Shown here piece after piece: positions 60,331-64,000 of a stretch of DNA of 64,000 nt. The position numbers and the translations under genes were made by a program. The notes beneath the pieces are model-generated. The model was not told the DNA's origin. It saw nothing but the letters and a program-made list of their open reading frames with translations, and ran no database searches. This stretch comes from Megalopta genalis (taxonomy: Eukaryota > Arthropoda > Insecta > Hymenoptera > Halictidae), in contig NC_135018.1 of the NCBI RefSeq assembly GCF_051020955.1, positions 9,439,439-9,503,438 of the forward strand. Direction: 5' to 3'. Numbering within the stretch: position 1 is the stretch's first letter; each line of letters begins with the position of its first letter.

Positions 60331-61140
60331 TGAATTTTTTTTCCAGGAAACCTGTTAATCTTTTGGAACGAGACCTTTTCTCTCCTAAAAAGTGTATAAC
60401 GAGATATTTTCCGAACTTTTTTCGTTGACGAAGCTGTGGATTTCTTTTTGGTGCACGAACAATTAAAGGGGTTGCATTTTCGGAGTAGCAGGAGGATGGA
60501 GGGTGATGAATTTTTGTCTCGACAACCTGTTGATCTTTTCTAACGAAACCTTTTTCGCATGATAACGTACGCTTTTGGAAGAGTTTCATAAATTTGTCAC
60601 GGATGAATGTATCAGAGGGGGGTCGTGTTCAGGTAAAAAAGTAGGAAAATATGTGATCGTTGGAATCTTTTTTCTAAGAATTCTGTGGTCCTACTAAAAC
60701 AATCCTTTTTGTATATTAACGAGTGTTTATTGGAGATGTTTTCGCAATTTTTTCATTGAAAGATATGTTCTTTCCTTCTGCAGCGGTAAAAATTAGAAGT
60801 GTCATATTCAGACCGAAAGTAGAAGAAAGGGGATGACCGCTAAACCAAGACCTAACTCGGACTGTGTGAATTTTTTTCTGGATAACCTGTTGAGCTTTTT
60901 CACCGAAACCTCTTTCATCTCAAAGAGTATACCTTTGGAAGATTCTCACAATTTTTTCATCGCGAGGTCTCTACTTTTCTTTCCGTAACAGAAAAACTTA
61001 GAGGCGTCATGTTTGAACAAGGAGTAGAAGAAAGTGTGACGCCTCTATGAATTTTTTCGATGGCTGTCCCCTAATCTCTCCCAGCAAGACCTTTTTTTTA
61101 ACTGAAAAAATACACTTTCAAGCAATACTTATCATTTTCC
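60331..61140 (+). repeat. Diverged ~180-bp tandem array, about five units
   Basis: A landmark TGAATTTTTTT...AACCTGTTGATCTTTT...CGAAACCTTTTTC recurs at 60331, 60507, about 60663, 60867 and 61048, spacings 156-204 bp. Shared later blocks include CTTTTGGAAGA with TCACAATTTTTTCAT, and AGAAGTGTCAT with AAAGTAGAAGAAAG. Order of blocks is conserved in each unit while sequence has drifted. Size recalls a nucleosomal-length satellite. No frame is kept across units. Confidence 0.75.
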
Positions 61141-63168
61141 CATGGAAAAATCTGAATAGCTGCCAAACAGAGAAATACCGTAAGGTCAAATTAATGTAGT
61201 TAGTCGATCGATTCCTTAACGATCACTAAAATGATTTCGTGATGCAACAATCATCTCTGTTGGTTAAAAACGAGAGCGAACAACGTGCTAGTCGGAAATG
61301 ACAAAATCAGGGCACCATTTAGAGCAACGCACGCCAATCAGGATGTCGAAGTTCGCTGTTAATTACGAGATGTCCCCTGTTTTTCTTGGCTGTTTAAAGG
61401 GGCGCGTGCTGAGCCACCCTCGTTCAATTCCGCGGACGCTCGCCGCCGCGTTGCTCCTGACACAATTCGTTCGTTAACCGCGTGAAATAATAATTATTAT
61501 CCCCGTCGCGCCGCTGGCCCCGGCTCGGTCCACGCGGGCTATTCTATGTCGTGCCGGGTAGACACCGCGCGGCAGCGTGTCGGACCGTGTCGGGCCGGGG
61601 TTGTATGATATTTTATGCAGTAGAACAATCGCACTGAAAATTGATAAATCGCTCGTTTCTCGTTTGTAGTTACGATCAACTGCCGCCCGGCTCGACACGG
61701 CTCGGCTCGTCGACCCGACGCGACGCGGCGCCGCTCGCCGATGGAACACGGAGGCCGAGTCGTCAGGACGGCCATTGATCGACGCGGAAACACTCGTCAA
61801 AATATTTCGAAATAAATCGAAAACTAATGAGTTCGCGCGCGACACGAACGTCGCAATAATCATAATTCCGCTTTATTATGTTTCCGACGTGGTAATCGAG
61901 GGAAATCGACGGCGTTCCTGAAGTAGAGCGCCATTCAGCTGGTCTCCTCGTTTTGAATTCAATCAGACACCCTGCTTCCCCATTATTTCCACGCAGAATA
62001 CCTTTTGCACGCGCTCGCTCCGCGTAACTATTCGCGCGCGATCTTTAGAAAATTACTGCAATAACTTTGAATTAACGTTTCCCTTTTCGTCGAGACACAA
62101 TTCTGTTTAACGCGTTAGCTTTTAGGACTGTTTAGAGCATTCCACAATTCGCAATTCACAATTATCGTACCTTTATCGATGGCAGTCTCTCTCTCAACAA
62201 AACACTGTAATATTGTGTGTAACGAAATTACAGAACTTACTTTGAGATTGTTGATGCTTTGCTTTTTATGTAACACAGTCGCTTGCAAGTCGACTTTTAG
62301 GACAACACTGTACTAAGAGACCTCGTTATCTTTGCGTCGATGAAAATATGTGGGCAGCGCGTTCCTCTTAATTTAGGCGATAATTCTTTCGGTCCAGGAT
62401 TAGGCAGAGCAGAAAAATTGTTTGAGTAATTTACAACGATGTTCCTTTACTTTCAACTCGTTACGCTTATTGAGAAAAGAAATTATTATTGTTCACGTGG
62501 CTCCCATATCTTGCAATTGATACAAACAATTTGTACATTGCAGGAAAGCGCGATCGATCGATTTGTAGCTGACATTTAGAAACGAAGGAGCGGAAGACGG
62601 AGCAGGTGGAAATCGACGAAAGCGCGACGCCGAAAGAACGCTTTGATAAATTATCCTAAACGCATTTAGGACGCGCGGAAGTTAGCCGGAGTGGGTGAGA
62701 GTGCTGCGAAACGAGGGACGATGTGCAGTTTCGTACGTCAGGGATGCGCCTAACTGCTAAATAAATTGCTGAAGTTTAAACTCCGGCTGCGGTTCCGAAT
62801 ACTGCTGCCCAGGGGCGTGTGTAGGTTAATCGACATCGATGAAATTTTGAAACGGAATTACACGCTCTGCGGTCGAACGCGATCGCTCTCCGACGAATCT
62901 GTAGTTAGGTGCGCGCCACGCCGCGCCACGGCCGTGGCCGCGGCCGGAGCCGGGGTGGTTTGGTTGGGTGTACACAGTTTTCTAGGGACAGAGTTATTGC
63001 TGTAGTCGAGAAGGGTTCGGGTTCGGTTATCCCGCGGCAGTAGAGCCAAGTCGCCGACCTTATAACTATTATAAGCGTTGCCATTAAAGACGAAATGGCC
63101 GGATAAACTTCTCTGTAAAGATCCCCTCCTCCTCTTCAACCTCCGCACCCCCTTCTCACTCCCTCTCA

Positions 63169-63172
<4 letters not shown>
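61141..63172. other. Non-coding stretch
   Basis: About 61390-61760 is CpG-rich with overlapping minus-strand frames (129 and 84 codons), unrecognised. The region 62880-62960 is GC-rich. Remainder AT-rich. No repeats called. Confidence 0.4.

Positions 63173-63218
<46 letters not shown>
63173..63218. repeat. (CT)23 microsatellite
   Basis: Uninterrupted CT run, preceded by interrupted pyrimidine sequence from about 63123. Confidence 0.97.
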
Positions 63219-63220
<2 letters not shown>

Positions 63221-63958
63221 TTCTTCGGCAAGATATCGTTGGCGAACATCGGGTTAACGTTTTTGCTCGAGTACGGAGACTTCATAAACTTTTCTTAAAG
63301 GGTTATTCAACGAAGACTTGGTCAAACTATTATATACCCTTCCGAGAATGATAGTCCTTACTCTTTTATCGAGACACTAATTCTTTTCATATTATTTTTA
63401 TTATTTTCTCGTGAGCCCCAAGATTCGAAGAAGAAATATAAATTCCATTTTAAAGCTGCTAGCACGATCGCCTTGATTCGCTTCTCACAACACGATTTAC
63501 TGTGTAAATCAACGAAGATTTCGTCTGGCATTTGTGAACCAACATAAGTGACTGCTTCCTTCATTCTTGTCACCCTATTTGGTTCAAATAATCGAGGTAA
63601 TATACTATTTCATAACATTTCCACTGTCATTCTTATTGAGAACTATTTGATAAATCTAGCTTCGATAAATTTTGTCTTTCCTATTCGTATACGTACCGAT
63701 CAATAAATTATTTGGATCTTGTGCGATTTTTATGGGCATGATACAGCAGGGCATGATCGCTAGTAATATTGTCCTTTTGTATTTTATTTGTCTTCTGTCT
63801 GGTCATTAAAGTCTGTCCTTGTGAAAAATAATAATGTTTTGCATTCTCGCATCGCTTATAATTGCACATAAATTCCTCTGTACGTAGTGTCCACGAATTT
63901 GCATGGCTCCAAGCATGTCACAGTCACAAAGTCACGACATCCATTAGTTTATGGAATA
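63219..63958. other. AT-rich non-coding stretch
   Basis: Short chance frames only; nothing recognised. Confidence 0.45.
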
Positions 63959-64000
63959 CAGTAAATTCTCCATGGAATGACATATTTTGGGTTGTTGTGA
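63959..64000. mobile_element. Possible first end of a family A MITE cut by the window edge
   Basis: After TA (63957-63958) the sequence CAGTAAATTCTC matches the terminus of the elements at 8521 and 33592. Similarity fades after about 14 bp and the rest is outside the window. Confidence 0.25.

Overview
This 64 kb window looks like eukaryotic, probably insect, non-coding DNA. The evidence is an AT-rich background in which CpG is not depleted, many long (GA)n/(CT)n arrays, TTAA- and TA-flanked inverted-repeat elements, and no long conserved reading frame. A hymenopteran (bee, wasp or ant) is the best guess from this texture, but it is an inference and no species can be named. No tRNA, rRNA, CRISPR array or bacterial operon was seen. 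I could not assign one protein-coding gene with confidence. The longest open frames (up to 289 codons, at 5911-6780) lie over GC-rich or microsatellite sequence and read as low-complexity protein. The window is most likely a large intergenic region or part of a very large intron.

What can be annotated is a layered repeat landscape. (1) TTAA-flanked piggyBac-like miniature elements: 8870-9017 (truncated), 13661-13901, 54945-55344, 56214-57243, and less certainly 10210-10353, 20110-20169, 22626-23167 and 55494-56109. The better copies share an architecture in which a short terminal inverted repeat is followed by a subterminal palindrome. The 56214 copy also keeps what looks like the acidic N-terminus of a transposase. 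(2) TA-flanked Tc1/mariner-like miniature elements: 8521-8717 and 33592-33757 (one family), 55733-55970, and the ends of 30740-32245. (3) A nested structure at 30604-32298: a hAT-like outer element, a TA-flanked inner element, a palindrome of about 410 bp, and an 11-bp tandem array that reverses orientation.

Tandem repeats form a second layer. They include a near-identical 58-bp minisatellite (48816-49161), a pair of strongly decayed ~21-bp arrays (47700-48015 and 51152-51600), a ~180-bp diverged array (60331-61140), a diverged long-period repeat (4530-5290), a (GGGTC)n array with G-quadruplex potential (17693-17760), an (AATAT)n array (25328-25488) and an all-purine block (42508-42618).

Several GC-rich islands (about 5640-6760, 9240-9880, 11880-12420, 34420-35060, 36470-37560, 42740-43220, 46080-46600, 59540-60330 and 61390-61760), many bordered by GA/CT arrays, are the best places to look for promoters, 5' untranslated exons or enhancers. 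One ends in a strong splice-donor-like sequence at 60257-60265. All boundaries and identities here were judged by eye.
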